Origin: an uncultured Mollicutes bacterium
Lineage (GTDB): Bacteria; Bacillota_I; Bacilli_A; ML615J-28; CAG-313
DNA length: 56,799 bases
Direction: 5' to 3'
Assembly: GCA_900539265.1 (NCBI GenBank)
Contig: UQBM01000013.1
Coordinates: forward strand, 1-56,799
The position numbers were made by a program, and so were the translations under genes. A model generated the notes under the pieces. That model did no database searches, was not told the origin of the DNA, and worked only from the letters and a program-made list of their open reading frames with translations. This document shows, piece after piece, positions 36,404 through 44,460 of the stretch (the stretch's first letter is position 1; the number at the start of each line of letters is the position of its first letter).

Positions 36404-37250
36404 TTGTCTTACCCCCAACAATGATATTATATAATTCATCTTTGGTTAAAGGTAATTTATCATAGTTTATTAAGCCTTTGGCTTTTAAACCCTTGGCAAT
36501 CGTTGATATTACTGGTAAATCAAGATTATGTGCCTTTAAAAATTCTTCATCTGTAAATAGTTCTTCTTTATTACCATCATAAATTAATTTGCCTTGATCC
36601 ATTACCAAAATTCTCTTAGCATAAGATGCCACAATATTCATGTCATGTGAAATCATTATAATTGTTTTATGAGTTTCATTATGCATTTTAACAAGCAAGT
36701 TCATTAACTCGTCTTTCCCTTTTGGATCTAACCCTACTGTTGGTTCGTCTAATATTAATATATCAGGATCAATTGCCATCGCTCCTGCAATTGCTACTCT
36801 TCTCATTTGACCACCACTTAAAGTAAATGGTGATCTATCTAAAATATCATCATTTATACCGACTAAATGAGCTGCTTTTATGGCTAACTCTTTTGCTTCA
36901 TCCTTAGACTTGCCAAAATTTTTAGGTCCAAACATTATGTCCTCTAGAACAGTTGATTCAAAAATTTGATATTCAGGAAATTGAAAAACTAGACTAACAT
37001 GTTCTCTTATTGGTTTTAATTTAATTTTTTTACTTCTAATGACATTTATATTAAAAACTTCAACTTTTCCACAAGTTGCTAGAAGAAGCCCATTCATATG
37101 TTGAACAAGAGTTGATTTGCCAGAACCTGTATGACCAACAATCATCACAAATTCATTTTTCTCGTTAATTCTTAAATTCACATTATCAAGTTGTTTATAG
37201 GAAGCTTTTTTTGAATATTTAAAATCTACATTTTGAAAGTTAATTCCCAT
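36396..37250 (-). CDS. ecfA2: EcfA2, ECF transporter ATPase
   Basis: One of two ABC ATPases that power ECF vitamin uptake. It is 284 residues: Walker A GHTGSGKST (about 40), Q-loop VFQFPEYQIF (about 88), signature LSGGQMRRVAI (about 143), Walker B DILILDEPTVGLDP and H-loop ISHDMN. It overlaps ecfA1 by 25 bases. The stop is TGA. Confidence 0.96.
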   Translation of the reverse strand: MGINFQNVDFKYSKKASYKQLDNVNLRINEKNEFVMIVGHTGSGKSTLVQHMNGLLLATCGKVEVFNINVIRSKKIKLKPIREHVSLVFQFPEYQIFESTVLEDIMFGPKNFGKSKDEAKELAIKAAHLVGINDDILDRSPFTLSGGQMRRVAIAGAMAIDPDILILDEPTVGLDPKGKDELMNLLVKMHNETHKTIIMISHDMNIVASYAKRILVMDQGKLIYDGNKEELFTDEEFLKAHNLDLPVISTIAKGLKAKGLINYDKLPLTKDELYNIIVGGKTNE

Positions 37251-38044
37251 AATTCCTTTACAATTTCCTCTTTTTTATTAATATTTAAACTGCTGTCATT
37301 AATCATATTCAGTAAAGATATTCCATCTATTAATTTTAAACCACTAGCTTCCAAAATGGCTTGTTCTTTTAATACCTCTTTAGGAGTACCATCTAAAACA
37401 ATTTTACCTCCATTTAAAACTATAACTCGATCAGCAATTAAAGCTTCCTCTAAATTATGTGTAATAGAAATGATCGTTTTATGATATTTCTTTCTTAAAG
37501 TCTCAATCATTTGATTAATTTCTTTGGTTCCCTTTGGATCAAGCATTGAAGTAGATTCATCAAAAATAATTAAATCAGTATCCATTGCTAGTGCTCCTGC
37601 AATCGCTACTCGTTGTTTTTGGCCACCTGATAGGTTTTCTGGATTTTCATCTAAAAAATCTTGCATATTAACAAGTTTGGCATACTTATCAATTTTTTCA
37701 ATCATTTCTTTTCGCGGTATTTTATGATTTTCAAGACCAAAGGCAATATCATCTCTTACAGTAACTCCTACAAATTGATTATCAGGGTTTTGAAAAATAA
37801 TTCCCATTTTCTGTCTTAATACATCAACATTATTTTCTGTAAGTTTTTCGCCTTCTATATATATATCCCCACTAGTTACTTCAAGTAATCCCATCATTAG
37901 TTTAGCAATTGTACTTTTACCACTACCATTGTGTCCGAGTATGGCAAGCATGCTACCTTTTTCAATTGCAAAAGATAGTTGATTTAAAACATATTCATCG
38001 CTACCATAATATTTAAAACTAACATCTTTAAATTCAACAAACAT
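37226..38044 (-). CDS. ecfA1: EcfA1, ECF transporter ATPase
   Basis: Partner ATPase of EcfA2, 272 residues. Walker A GHNGSGKST (about 37), Q-loop IFQNPDNQFVG (about 84), signature LSGGQKQRVAIAGALA (about 138), Walker B DLIIFDESTSMLDP. The Glu of Walker B is followed by Ser rather than the common Ala or Pro, which is usual for EcfA1. First gene of the ecfA1-ecfA2-ecfT-truA unit. Confidence 0.96.
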   Translation of the reverse strand: MFVEFKDVSFKYYGSDEYVLNQLSFAIEKGSMLAILGHNGSGKSTIAKLMMGLLEVTSGDIYIEGEKLTENNVDVLRQKMGIIFQNPDNQFVGVTVRDDIAFGLENHKIPRKEMIEKIDKYAKLVNMQDFLDENPENLSGGQKQRVAIAGALAMDTDLIIFDESTSMLDPKGTKEINQMIETLRKKYHKTIISITHNLEEALIADRVIVLNGGKIVLDGTPKEVLKEQAILEASGLKLIDGISLLNMINDSSLNINKKEEIVKELWELTFKM

Positions 38045-38078
38045 GCTGTAACCTCCTCTTCCCTTTTATGCTTTATTT

Positions 38079-38107
38079 ATTATATCACTTTTTGCATTTT
38101 TTTGCAA
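38079..38107 (-). promoter_or_regulatory. ecf operon promoter
   Basis: TTGCAA (38102-38107), 17 bases, TATAAT (38079-38084) preceded by TGA (extended -10) on the minus strand. The -35 and A-rich spacer share 16 identical bases with the rpsJ promoter. Confidence 0.75.
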
Positions 38108-38190
38108 ACTTATTGTAATATATATAATTATTAAAACTATTATAACATAATAATACAATTGTCATTTATTGCAAATCCATTATGAACGAA

Positions 38191-38218
38191 AAAAGGTTAG
38201 TTTCGCTTCTAACCTTTT
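38191..38218. terminator. Terminator after the 67-residue membrane gene
   Basis: A 10-bp perfect stem (38191-38200 with 38209-38218) with an 8-base loop and TTTTTT on the minus strand, directly after the stop codon. Confidence 0.85.
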
Positions 38219-38221
38219 CAT

Positions 38222-38425
38222 CTATATGTTTTCCAATAATTTCTTTAAACTAACTGATACTCCTATTATACCTAATAATGTAAATGGAAGAACTATTAAA
38301 AAATCTTCTAAAAGACTTAAAATACTAGAATAAAAAGAACTAGCTGATAAAAAAATTGTCGGTATAAACAATAAAATTACACTAGTTATGAGTATAACCA
38401 ACAAAACAATTTTTTGCTTTTTCAT
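38222..38425 (-). CDS. Small two-helix membrane protein
   Basis: 67 residues with two hydrophobic helices (about 5-27 and 38-58), basic at both ends. AAGGAG lies 6 bases before the ATG and a terminator follows the stop, so it appears to be a real single gene. Family unknown. Confidence 0.7.
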   Translation of the reverse strand: MKKQKIVLLVILITSVILLFIPTIFLSASSFYSSILSLLEDFLIVLPFTLLGIIGVSVSLKKLLENI

Positions 38426-38625
38426 ATTTTCTCCTTTCTTTAATTATTTATTATGAAATTGACCTCTTTATATATACTTGACTCTAAATGTTTACCATAA
38501 AAAACCAAAACTTCTAACATCATTATACTATCAAATTAAGTTTCATACAAACAATTAAATAAAAATATATCCATATTTAAATTTGTTTTAATTGTTATAA
38601 AAAGAATTTAAAAATTTTAAGTAAA

Positions 38626-39276
38626 TCATAAGCCAAATATAATATATATTATTTTTAAGAAAAAGTTGGTAACGTAATCTACAACAACTGATATAAATGA
38701 AACTCCTCCTCCCGCAAGACTTGATAAAAATAATAGAAGAGCAAGAATGATAAAACCATATTGTTGATATTTCATATATTGCTCATAAACTTGACCTTTT
38801 AAAAAAGAACCTAAAATTTTTGAGCCATCAAGTGGCGGAATTGGAATTAAATTAAAAATACCAAGTCCAATATTAATGATTGCTAATATTAACAAAAAGT
38901 TATTAATGATTATAAATATAGGTAATGAATAATTAGCAAATTTCAAAATAAAGCCAATAATAATCATTGAAAAAATTGCTACAATAAAATTAGTAAGTGG
39001 TCCAGCTAAAGCTACTAATGCCATTCCCAACTTTCGTTTTTTGTAATAATCAGGATTAACCACTACGGGTTTAGCCCATCCTACGTGAAATAGAATTAAA
39101 CAAATAGTGCCAACAGGATCTAAATGTTTTAGTGGGTTAAGTGAAAGTCTGCCTTGTCTTTTAGGAGTTGGATCACCAAGCCAATATGAAACAAGGCCAT
39201 GAGCAATTTCATGAAACATTATGGCAATTAGGGCAGCTGGTATTATATATAAATATTCGATTAAGTTTTCAAACAT
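38626..39276 (-). CDS. Site-2 protease family protein (M50)
   Basis: A membrane zinc metalloprotease, 216 residues and about five to six helices. The active site HEIAHG (HExxH, about 22) and the second metal site NLIPIPPLDGSKIL (about 141) are intact. The short form without PDZ domains is the YwhC/M50B type, not RseP. The substrate is unknown. It has its own promoter. Minus-strand neighbours are the DUF4097 operon and the small membrane gene. Confidence 0.92.
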   Translation of the reverse strand: MFENLIEYLYIIPAALIAIMFHEIAHGLVSYWLGDPTPKRQGRLSLNPLKHLDPVGTICLILFHVGWAKPVVVNPDYYKKRKLGMALVALAGPLTNFIVAIFSMIIIGFILKFANYSLPIFIIINNFLLILAIINIGLGIFNLIPIPPLDGSKILGSFLKGQVYEQYMKYQQYGFIILALLLFLSSLAGGGVSFISVVVDYVTNFFLKIIYIIFGL

Positions 39277-39305
39277 AGTTAACTCCTTTATGAATTATTA
39301 TATAT

Positions 39306-39333
39306 ATTATACCCTATTTTTTTATTTTATCAA
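39306..39333 (-). promoter_or_regulatory. Promoter of the M50 protease gene
   Basis: TTGATA (39328-39333), 16 bases, TATAAT (39306-39311) on the minus strand, about 30 bases before the ATG. Confidence 0.6.
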
Positions 39334-39401
39334 GAAACTAGCAAATTATAGTCTTTTAATTTAAGTTATAATAGAATCGACTTAAATCATTATGAATATT
39401 T

Positions 39402-40397
39402 TTAATTGTTATTTAGTTTATTTATATAAACATCACCTGAAACACTATCAAATTTATAAATAAAAGTAGCATTTTTATAAACTATTTGTTTTTTTGTATA
39501 TGTAACCTCAAAATTACTGCTTATATTTCCACTAACACTATCTAAAGTAGCCATAAAACCTTCATTTTCTGGTAATAATAACTTAACATTTCCTGAAACT
39601 GTATCACAATTAATAAGTTTGGGAGCCACATACATTGTTAAATCAATATCACTTGACACACAATCAAGTTCTATATTGTTGATAATACCAGAAATATTAA
39701 TTTTAGAACTAACTGTATCTACTTCTAAATTATTTGTTTCAACTTGTTCAGCATTGAGATTACCACTAACACTATCAATTTCAATCTCTTTATCACTTTG
39801 GACATCTATTATGTTAATATTTCCTGAAACATTTTCAATCTTTAAATTTTTAGTTGTTATTTGATTTAATAAAATATCACCTGAGACACTTTCTAATTTT
39901 AAATTCATACAACTACTTTCTGTAGAGCCTTGATAATCAATATTTGCATTTACTGATGAAATATCAATTTCATTATAAACCTTTTTTGGTAAATAAATTT
40001 CTAAATTTTTATTATCTCTTATCTTCTTTTTAACATACCATTTAGATTTACAAAACTGAATAGTTAATTTATTATTTTTAAGTAAATAACGCATCAAATA
40101 ATCTGAATTATCATCTTTATCATTAAAAGTTTCTTTAAAGTAAATATTTGTATCCTCGCTATATCTTACTAAAACATTACCCCCTATCCAATTCACCTCT
40201 ATCTCATTAACATCTAAATCTAAAAGTTGTACTTCCTCTTTTGCAACTTCATATTTAGATTCATTGGCATAAAGAAATCCCCCTAAATTCAAATAAAATC
40301 CTTCTTTTTTACTTGTTAGTCCATATATTAATATCCCAATTAATAATATACTAACAATTGAAAACATTATAATTTTAAATATTGCAATTTTTTTCAT
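39402..40397 (-). CDS. DUF4097-type beta-strand repeat protein, membrane anchored
   Basis: 331 residues: an N-terminal transmembrane helix (about 7-27), then an extracellular domain that becomes a regular beta-solenoid. The repeat is built on (D/E)SVSGN-like turns about 18-22 residues apart (LESVSGDILLNQ, IENVSGNINIIDV, IDSVSGNLNAEQ, CDTVSGNVKLLL, LDSVSGNISSNF, FDSVSGDVYINK). This is the DUF4097 adhesin-like fold. It is the last gene of an operon with a PadR regulator and a DUF1700-like protein, a common trio in Bacillota thought to respond to envelope stress; the function is not established. Confidence 0.9.
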   Translation of the reverse strand: MKKIAIFKIIMFSIVSILLIGILIYGLTSKKEGFYLNLGGFLYANESKYEVAKEEVQLLDLDVNEIEVNWIGGNVLVRYSEDTNIYFKETFNDKDDNSDYLMRYLLKNNKLTIQFCKSKWYVKKKIRDNKNLEIYLPKKVYNEIDISSVNANIDYQGSTESSCMNLKLESVSGDILLNQITTKNLKIENVSGNINIIDVQSDKEIEIDSVSGNLNAEQVETNNLEVDTVSSKINISGIINNIELDCVSSDIDLTMYVAPKLINCDTVSGNVKLLLPENEGFMATLDSVSGNISSNFEVTYTKKQIVYKNATFIYKFDSVSGDVYINKLNNN

Positions 40398-40405
40398 TTA
40401 ACCAC

Positions 40406-41056
40406 CTATTTTTTAAGTTCAAATATCGCATGAACAATTCCTTGAAGAGCACTACCAATAAGAAAAATTATCCATGTTATATGCCAAGCCATTGTCAAAA
40501 AACTTATAACGAAATATATAATAACGATTACTGACCACATAGCACCCGTAATAGATTTATATAACGTATTCTTTTCTACATTACTAGCCTTCCATTCTTT
40601 AAACTCCTCAACAACAGTACTATCTTTTTTTAAGTATTTAGGCTTTGTCATATTATTATATATAACAATTCCTGTTGCAACTGCCACCATTACAAACATA
40701 ATAACAACACCCAAAATACTATCATCTAAAAGAATAACTGGAACTACACATAATATGTATAACATGACTGATATGGATAGCAAAAGCGCAAAGCGTTTTC
40801 TCGCTTTAGGATAATCTTGTTCAAACCAAGAATTATTTTCTTCTGTTTTCCCGATTTGACTGATTAATTCATTAATATCACCAATGCTTGCGGTAGCAAT
40901 ATTGTAAGCTGCCTCACTACTTTTTCCACTATCTACTAAATCATTATACTTATCAATTAGGTTTTGTAACATTTCCTCTTTTAATTCTATCGTCTGCTTA
41001 GTTTTAGGAGCATCCTCAAAAAGAGATTCAATAAAATTTCTTAATTTATCATTCAT
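40406..41056 (-). CDS. DUF1700-like membrane protein
   Basis: 216 residues. The N-terminal ~75 residues form a soluble helical region (KTKQTIELKEEMLQNLIDKY, then SEAAYNIATASIGDINELI) as in DUF1700/permease-prefix proteins. Four helices follow (about 90-110, 115-135, 170-190, 192-212). It lies two bases after padR and eight before the DUF4097 gene, so it is part of one operon and probably works with the DUF4097 protein in the membrane. Confidence 0.87.
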   Translation of the reverse strand: MNDKLRNFIESLFEDAPKTKQTIELKEEMLQNLIDKYNDLVDSGKSSEAAYNIATASIGDINELISQIGKTEENNSWFEQDYPKARKRFALLLSISVMLYILCVVPVILLDDSILGVVIMFVMVAVATGIVIYNNMTKPKYLKKDSTVVEEFKEWKASNVEKNTLYKSITGAMWSVIVIIYFVISFLTMAWHITWIIFLIGSALQGIVHAIFELKK

Positions 41057-41058
41057 TT

Positions 41059-41385
41059 TTATTCCTCCATATGAATCAATTTATCAATAATTTGCTTGGC
41101 TTCTAACCATTCATTTTTCATCTTAGAAAGAGCAACTCTTCCCCTTTTAGTAATTGTATAATATCGTCTTCTTGCCCCAGTATCACCATCACCCCAATAT
41201 GATGTAATATAACCTAAATCTTCAAGTCTTCTAAAGGCAGTATAAAGAGTTGCATCTTTTAATACATATCCTGTTCGTTCTTGAATAGATTTATTTATTT
41301 GATAACCATAACTATCGTTTTCTTCTAGATGAGCTAAAATAATTGTATCAGTATGTCCTCTAATCATATCAGATGTTATTGTCAT
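41059..41385 (-). CDS. PadR family transcriptional regulator
   Basis: 108 residues, the short (subfamily 2) PadR form: a winged helix with the family's tyrosine-rich recognition region (SYGYQINKSIQE, about 27; KDATLYTAFRRLEDLGYI, about 43; GARRRYYTITKRG, about 70) and a C-terminal dimerisation helix. Such proteins usually repress their own operon. A perfect 8-bp dyad lies across its promoter. AAAGGAG stands before the ATG. Confidence 0.94.
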   Translation of the reverse strand: MTITSDMIRGHTDTIILAHLEENDSYGYQINKSIQERTGYVLKDATLYTAFRRLEDLGYITSYWGDGDTGARRRYYTITKRGRVALSKMKNEWLEAKQIIDKLIHMEE

Positions 41386-41411
41386 ATCAGAATGCTCCTT
41401 TCATTTTAAAT

Positions 41412-41440
41412 ATTATACTATAATATACCTCGTCTGTCAA
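41412..41440 (-). promoter_or_regulatory. padR operon promoter (consensus)
   Basis: Exact consensus TTGACA (41435-41440), 17 bases, TATAAT (41412-41417) on the minus strand; such a strong promoter is likely to be repressed. Confidence 0.88.
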
Positions 41441-41447
41441 GGTATAT
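41423..41447. promoter_or_regulatory. Candidate PadR operator
   Basis: ATATACCT (41423-41430) and AGGTATAT (41440-41447), a perfect inverted repeat with nine bases between, covering the -35 and the spacer. A bound dimer would block RNA polymerase. The link to PadR is inferred from position. Confidence 0.6.
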
Positions 41448-41582
41448 ATATGATATGATATATATTATATTGCAAATTTATTATTTTTATGCTTTTTCTT
41501 AATGTGTTTTATATAATTTTTAATTTTTAAAATAAAAATTTTTATTTCTAAATTGTTTGTGGTATTACAACAAAATTAAATA

Positions 41583-41684
41583 AAAAATAGACATAAAAAT
41601 GAAAAACACCCCTTTACTATCTTATAACACATTTTTCATGTGCCTAGTATATGGGGTTCTCTTTCATTTTTTATGTCTATTTTT
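41583..41684. repeat. Long imperfect palindrome after rplQ (terminator or MITE-like)
   Basis: A 102-base palindrome. The outer arms are 16 bp and perfect (41583-41598 with 41669-41684), then an imperfect arm with ATGAAA/TTTCAT and CCCC (41609-41612) with GGGG (41653-41656), and a separate inner hairpin (41628-41632 with 41638-41642). On the minus strand it follows rplQ and ends in a T run, so it can terminate the ribosomal operon. It is far longer than the other terminators here and resembles a small inverted-repeat element. No open frame is inside. Confidence 0.75.
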
Positions 41685-41718
41685 GTTTAAACTATTTCTA
41701 TTTAATTTAGTTTATTTA

Positions 41719-42081
41719 CTAAATAAATTCAATAATTGCCATTTCACTTGCATCGCCACGGCGTGGTCCAAGTTTTAATACTCTTGTATATCCACCATTG
41801 CGATCTGTATATTTTGGGGCAATTTCACTAAATAATTTTTGAAGTGCATAGTTACCTTCTTCATCTTTTTCAAAACGAATTAATTCAGCTGCTTGTCTAC
41901 GTGCAGCAAGATCACCTTTTTTACCAAGAGTGACCATTTTATCTGCGAGGCGTTTTAATTCTTTTGCTTTAGAGATGGTAGTTTCTATACGACCATTTAA
42001 AATTAAATCTGTAATTAAATCGCGAAATAAAGCTTTTCTTTGAAAACTTTTACGACTTAAAGTACGATATCCTAATGCCAT
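41719..42081 (-). CDS. rplQ: 50S ribosomal protein bL17
   Basis: 120 residues, standard short bacterial form. Typical start GYRTLSRKSFQRKALFRDL and end with YTRVLKLGPRRGDASEMAII. Last gene of the ribosomal cluster, directly after rpoA as in Bacillus. Confidence 0.98.
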   Translation of the reverse strand: MALGYRTLSRKSFQRKALFRDLITDLILNGRIETTISKAKELKRLADKMVTLGKKGDLAARRQAAELIRFEKDEEGNYALQKLFSEIAPKYTDRNGGYTRVLKLGPRRGDASEMAIIEFI

Positions 42082-42120
42082 AAATTTTTTTCTCCTTCTA
42101 AAGATTTTTTGGTAATTCCT

Positions 42121-43236
42121 TTATTCTTCTGAATCTTCATCATCAAATTCTGAATCTTCATCATCAAATAACGTAGTACTGTTCTTAAGATCTAAACCAA
42201 TTTCACGAAGTTTTTGAACAACTTCTTTTAATGACTTACGACCTAAATTTCTAACCTTCATCATTTCTTCTTCTGTTTTTTGAGTAAGTTCACCAACTGT
42301 ATTAATATTTGCACGTTTCAAACAGTTATAAGAACGAACTGATAAATCAAGGTCTTCAATCTTTTTATCAAGTTTGCTATCAACTACCTTTTCCTCAGTT
42401 TCAATCATATATTTTCTTTGTTCAATTTCCATATTCAAATTTTGAATTACAGCAAAATGTTCAATTAAAAATTTGGATGCAAGAGAAAGGGCGTTAGTAG
42501 CTTTAATTGAGCCATTTGTCCATACCTCAACAATTAATTGGTCACAATCAAAATTATCACCATAACGAGTCTTAGTTACATCATATTTACATCTTACAAC
42601 TGGAGTAAAAATTGAATCAATTGGAAGACGTCCAATAACACGATTATTTCCTTCCTTACAAAACTTTTTATTTTCATCGGCATTAACATAGCCAACACCA
42701 TTTCTAACAAATAGTTCCATTTTGATTTTTCCACCTGCCGCAAGTGTTGCAATTTCTTGCTCACCATTAATTACTTGAATATCCTCAGTTGATGCAGTAT
42801 TGATATCTTTAGCTCTAATAACTTTTTCATATACAAGTTCTTCATCAGAGGTTCCTAATTTTTTTTGTTCTTCAATAGTTGGAAGTGATTCAATAAGTTC
42901 TAAGCGATATGTTTGATCTTGATCGCCAAAGTCACCCGTTTCATTTTTATAAGCATTAATGGTAAAAACAACCTTTTTTAAATTTAAAATGATTTCAGTT
43001 ACATCTTCACGAACACCATTAATCGCACAAAACTCATGTTCAACTCCTTCTATGCTAATTGCCACAATAGCAGCACCAGGAAGGGATGACAACAACACTC
43101 TTCTTAAAGAGTTTCCAATTGTCATACCATATCCTCTTTCAAGAGGCGATAACTTTAATTTACAATAGTTATCATTAACGTTTTGAACATCTTCATTAAT
43201 TTTTAATTCTGGTTTAATAAATTCCACTCTTCTCAT
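42121..43236 (-). CDS. rpoA: RNA polymerase alpha subunit, enlarged
   Basis: Assembles RNA polymerase and contacts promoters and activators. It is 371 residues, against about 314 in Bacillus. The N-terminal domain is clear (LSPLERGYGMTIGNSLRRVL, about 31). About 25 additional residues lie in domain 2 around 105-150 (DQTYRLELIESLPTIEEQKK, then GTSDEELVYEKV). The C-terminal helix-hairpin-helix domain is intact (SVRSYNCLKRANINTVGEL; NLGRKSLKEV). The protein ends in an acidic tail with the unit FDDEDSE twice. Confidence 0.97.
   Translation of the reverse strand: MRRVEFIKPELKINEDVQNVNDNYCKLKLSPLERGYGMTIGNSLRRVLLSSLPGAAIVAISIEGVEHEFCAINGVREDVTEIILNLKKVVFTINAYKNETGDFGDQDQTYRLELIESLPTIEEQKKLGTSDEELVYEKVIRAKDINTASTEDIQVINGEQEIATLAAGGKIKMELFVRNGVGYVNADENKKFCKEGNNRVIGRLPIDSIFTPVVRCKYDVTKTRYGDNFDCDQLIVEVWTNGSIKATNALSLASKFLIEHFAVIQNLNMEIEQRKYMIETEEKVVDSKLDKKIEDLDLSVRSYNCLKRANINTVGELTQKTEEEMMKVRNLGRKSLKEVVQKLREIGLDLKNSTTLFDDEDSEFDDEDSEE
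42127..42168. repeat. 21-bp perfect tandem duplication in rpoA
   Basis: Two identical 21-bp units (42127-42147 and 42148-42168) encode the doubled FDDEDSE in the RpoA tail. The length keeps the frame. Confidence 0.9.
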
Positions 43237-43293
43237 TTAATCCTCCCATTAGATTTATTTGGTATGTAGATACCTTGAAGTGAATTTTTAATA

Positions 43294-43680
43294 CTATCCA
43301 CGAGGTCTTTTTGGAGGACGACATCCATTGTGGGGAACAGGTGTAACATCTTGAATTGAAACAATTTCAAGACCAGCTACTTGTAAAGATCTGATGGCTG
43401 CCTCACGACCAGGTCCTGGACCTTTAACTGTTACTTCTACTTTTACCATTCCATTATCCATTGCGGCTTTTGCAGCAGCCTCAGATGCCATTTGAGCAGC
43501 AAATGGAGTGGATTTTTTGCTACCTTTAAAACCTACTGCACCAGCACTACTCCATGAAACAACATTACCTACTGGATCAGTTATAGTTACAATTGTGTTA
43601 TTAAATGTAGAATGAATATGGGCAACCCCTTGAGGTATATTCTTTCTTACACGACGTTTACGAATTACTTTTTTAGCCAT
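43294..43680 (-). CDS. rpsK: 30S ribosomal protein uS11
   Basis: 128 residues, usual length; part of the 30S platform. Conserved HIHSTFNNTIVTITD (about 23) and the C-terminal PHNGCRPPKRPRG are present. A 57-base spacer separates it from rpoA. Confidence 0.98.
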   Translation of the reverse strand: MAKKVIRKRRVRKNIPQGVAHIHSTFNNTIVTITDPVGNVVSWSSAGAVGFKGSKKSTPFAAQMASEAAAKAAMDNGMVKVEVTVKGPGPGREAAIRSLQVAGLEIVSIQDVTPVPHNGCRPPKRPRG

Positions 43681-43694
43681 TTAATTCACGCCTC

Positions 43695-44060
43695 CTATTT
43701 CTTCTTATTAGCTACAGTTTTAGCAGGACCTTTTCTTGTACGTGCATTTGTTCTTGTTCTTTGTCCTCTAACTGGTAAGCCTCTTCTATGACGAAGTCCA
43801 CGATAACTTCCAATTTCCATCAATCTTTTTACGTTCATAGCAACTTCTCTACGTAAGTCACCTTCAACGTGATATTTTGCAATCTCTTGACGAATTGCAG
43901 TAAGTTCAGCTTCTGATAAATCTTTTACTCTTTTATCAACGCTAACATTGGCATTTTTTAAAATTTCTTCAGCTGTTGGTTTGCCAATACCATAAATATA
44001 TGTAAGTGATATTACTACACGTTTATTGTTAGGAATATCAACACCAGATATACGTGCCAT
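43695..44060 (-). CDS. rpsM: 30S ribosomal protein uS13
   Basis: 121 residues; head protein contacting the P-site tRNA and 50S bridges. Starts ARISGVDIPNNKRVVISLTY and has the basic C-terminal tail RGLPVRGQRTRTNARTRKG. Confidence 0.98.
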   Translation of the reverse strand: MARISGVDIPNNKRVVISLTYIYGIGKPTAEEILKNANVSVDKRVKDLSEAELTAIRQEIAKYHVEGDLRREVAMNVKRLMEIGSYRGLRHRRGLPVRGQRTRTNARTRKGPAKTVANKKK

Positions 44061-44078
44061 ATTTTCATAAGCCTCCTA

Positions 44079-44195
44079 TTATCCTTGTCTTTGTTTGTGT
44101 TTTGGGTAAGCTGAACAGATTACCATAACACGTCCATGTCTTTTAATAACTTTACATTTATCACAAATTGGTTTTACAGATGGTCTAACCTTCAT
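44079..44195 (-). CDS. rpmJ: 50S ribosomal protein bL36
   Basis: Found by reading the infA-rpsM gap. It is 38 residues, starting MKVRPSVKPICDKCKVIKRH and ending HKQRQG. The zinc ligands Cys11, Cys14, Cys27 and His33 are all present, so this is the zinc-binding (C+) form. A good ribosome site (GGAGGT) precedes the ATG. Confidence 0.97.
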   Translation of the reverse strand: MKVRPSVKPICDKCKVIKRHGRVMVICSAYPKHKQRQG

Positions 44196-44238
44196 TGTGT
44201 ACCTCCTATGTACTTGTTTAATTTGCTAATTATACAAC

Positions 44239-44460
44239 TTATTTATGACGATAAGTTATTCGTCCACGTGTTAAATCATATGGTGATATCTCAACAGTCA
44301 CTCTATCACCTGGTAAAATGCGAATCGTATTCATACGGATTTTACCAGAAACGTGGGCTGTAATAATTTGACCATTTGCAGTTAACTTTACTTTAAAAAC
44401 TGTATTTGGTAAAACTTCAACGACTGTTCCTTCCATTTCGAACATATCATTTTTTGACAT
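44239..44460 (-). CDS. infA: Translation initiation factor IF-1
   Basis: 73 residues, one OB fold that binds the 30S A site during initiation. Typical start DMFEMEGTVVEVLPNTVFKV and end with DLTRGRITYRHK. Its ATG shares one base with the map stop. Confidence 0.98.
   Translation of the reverse strand: MSKNDMFEMEGTVVEVLPNTVFKVKLTANGQIITAHVSGKIRMNTIRILPGDRVTVEISPYDLTRGRITYRHK

Noticed and set aside
15316..37250. Possible Mycoplasma-type code (TGA as Trp), considered because of the low G+C
   Set aside because: Trp is encoded by TGG, and TGA serves as a real stop in the NusG domain II gene and ecfA2.
38045..38190. Search for a riboswitch before the ECF transporter genes
   Set aside because: The leader between promoter and ecfA1 is only about 30 bases and has no structure; vitamin riboswitches would be expected at S-component genes instead.
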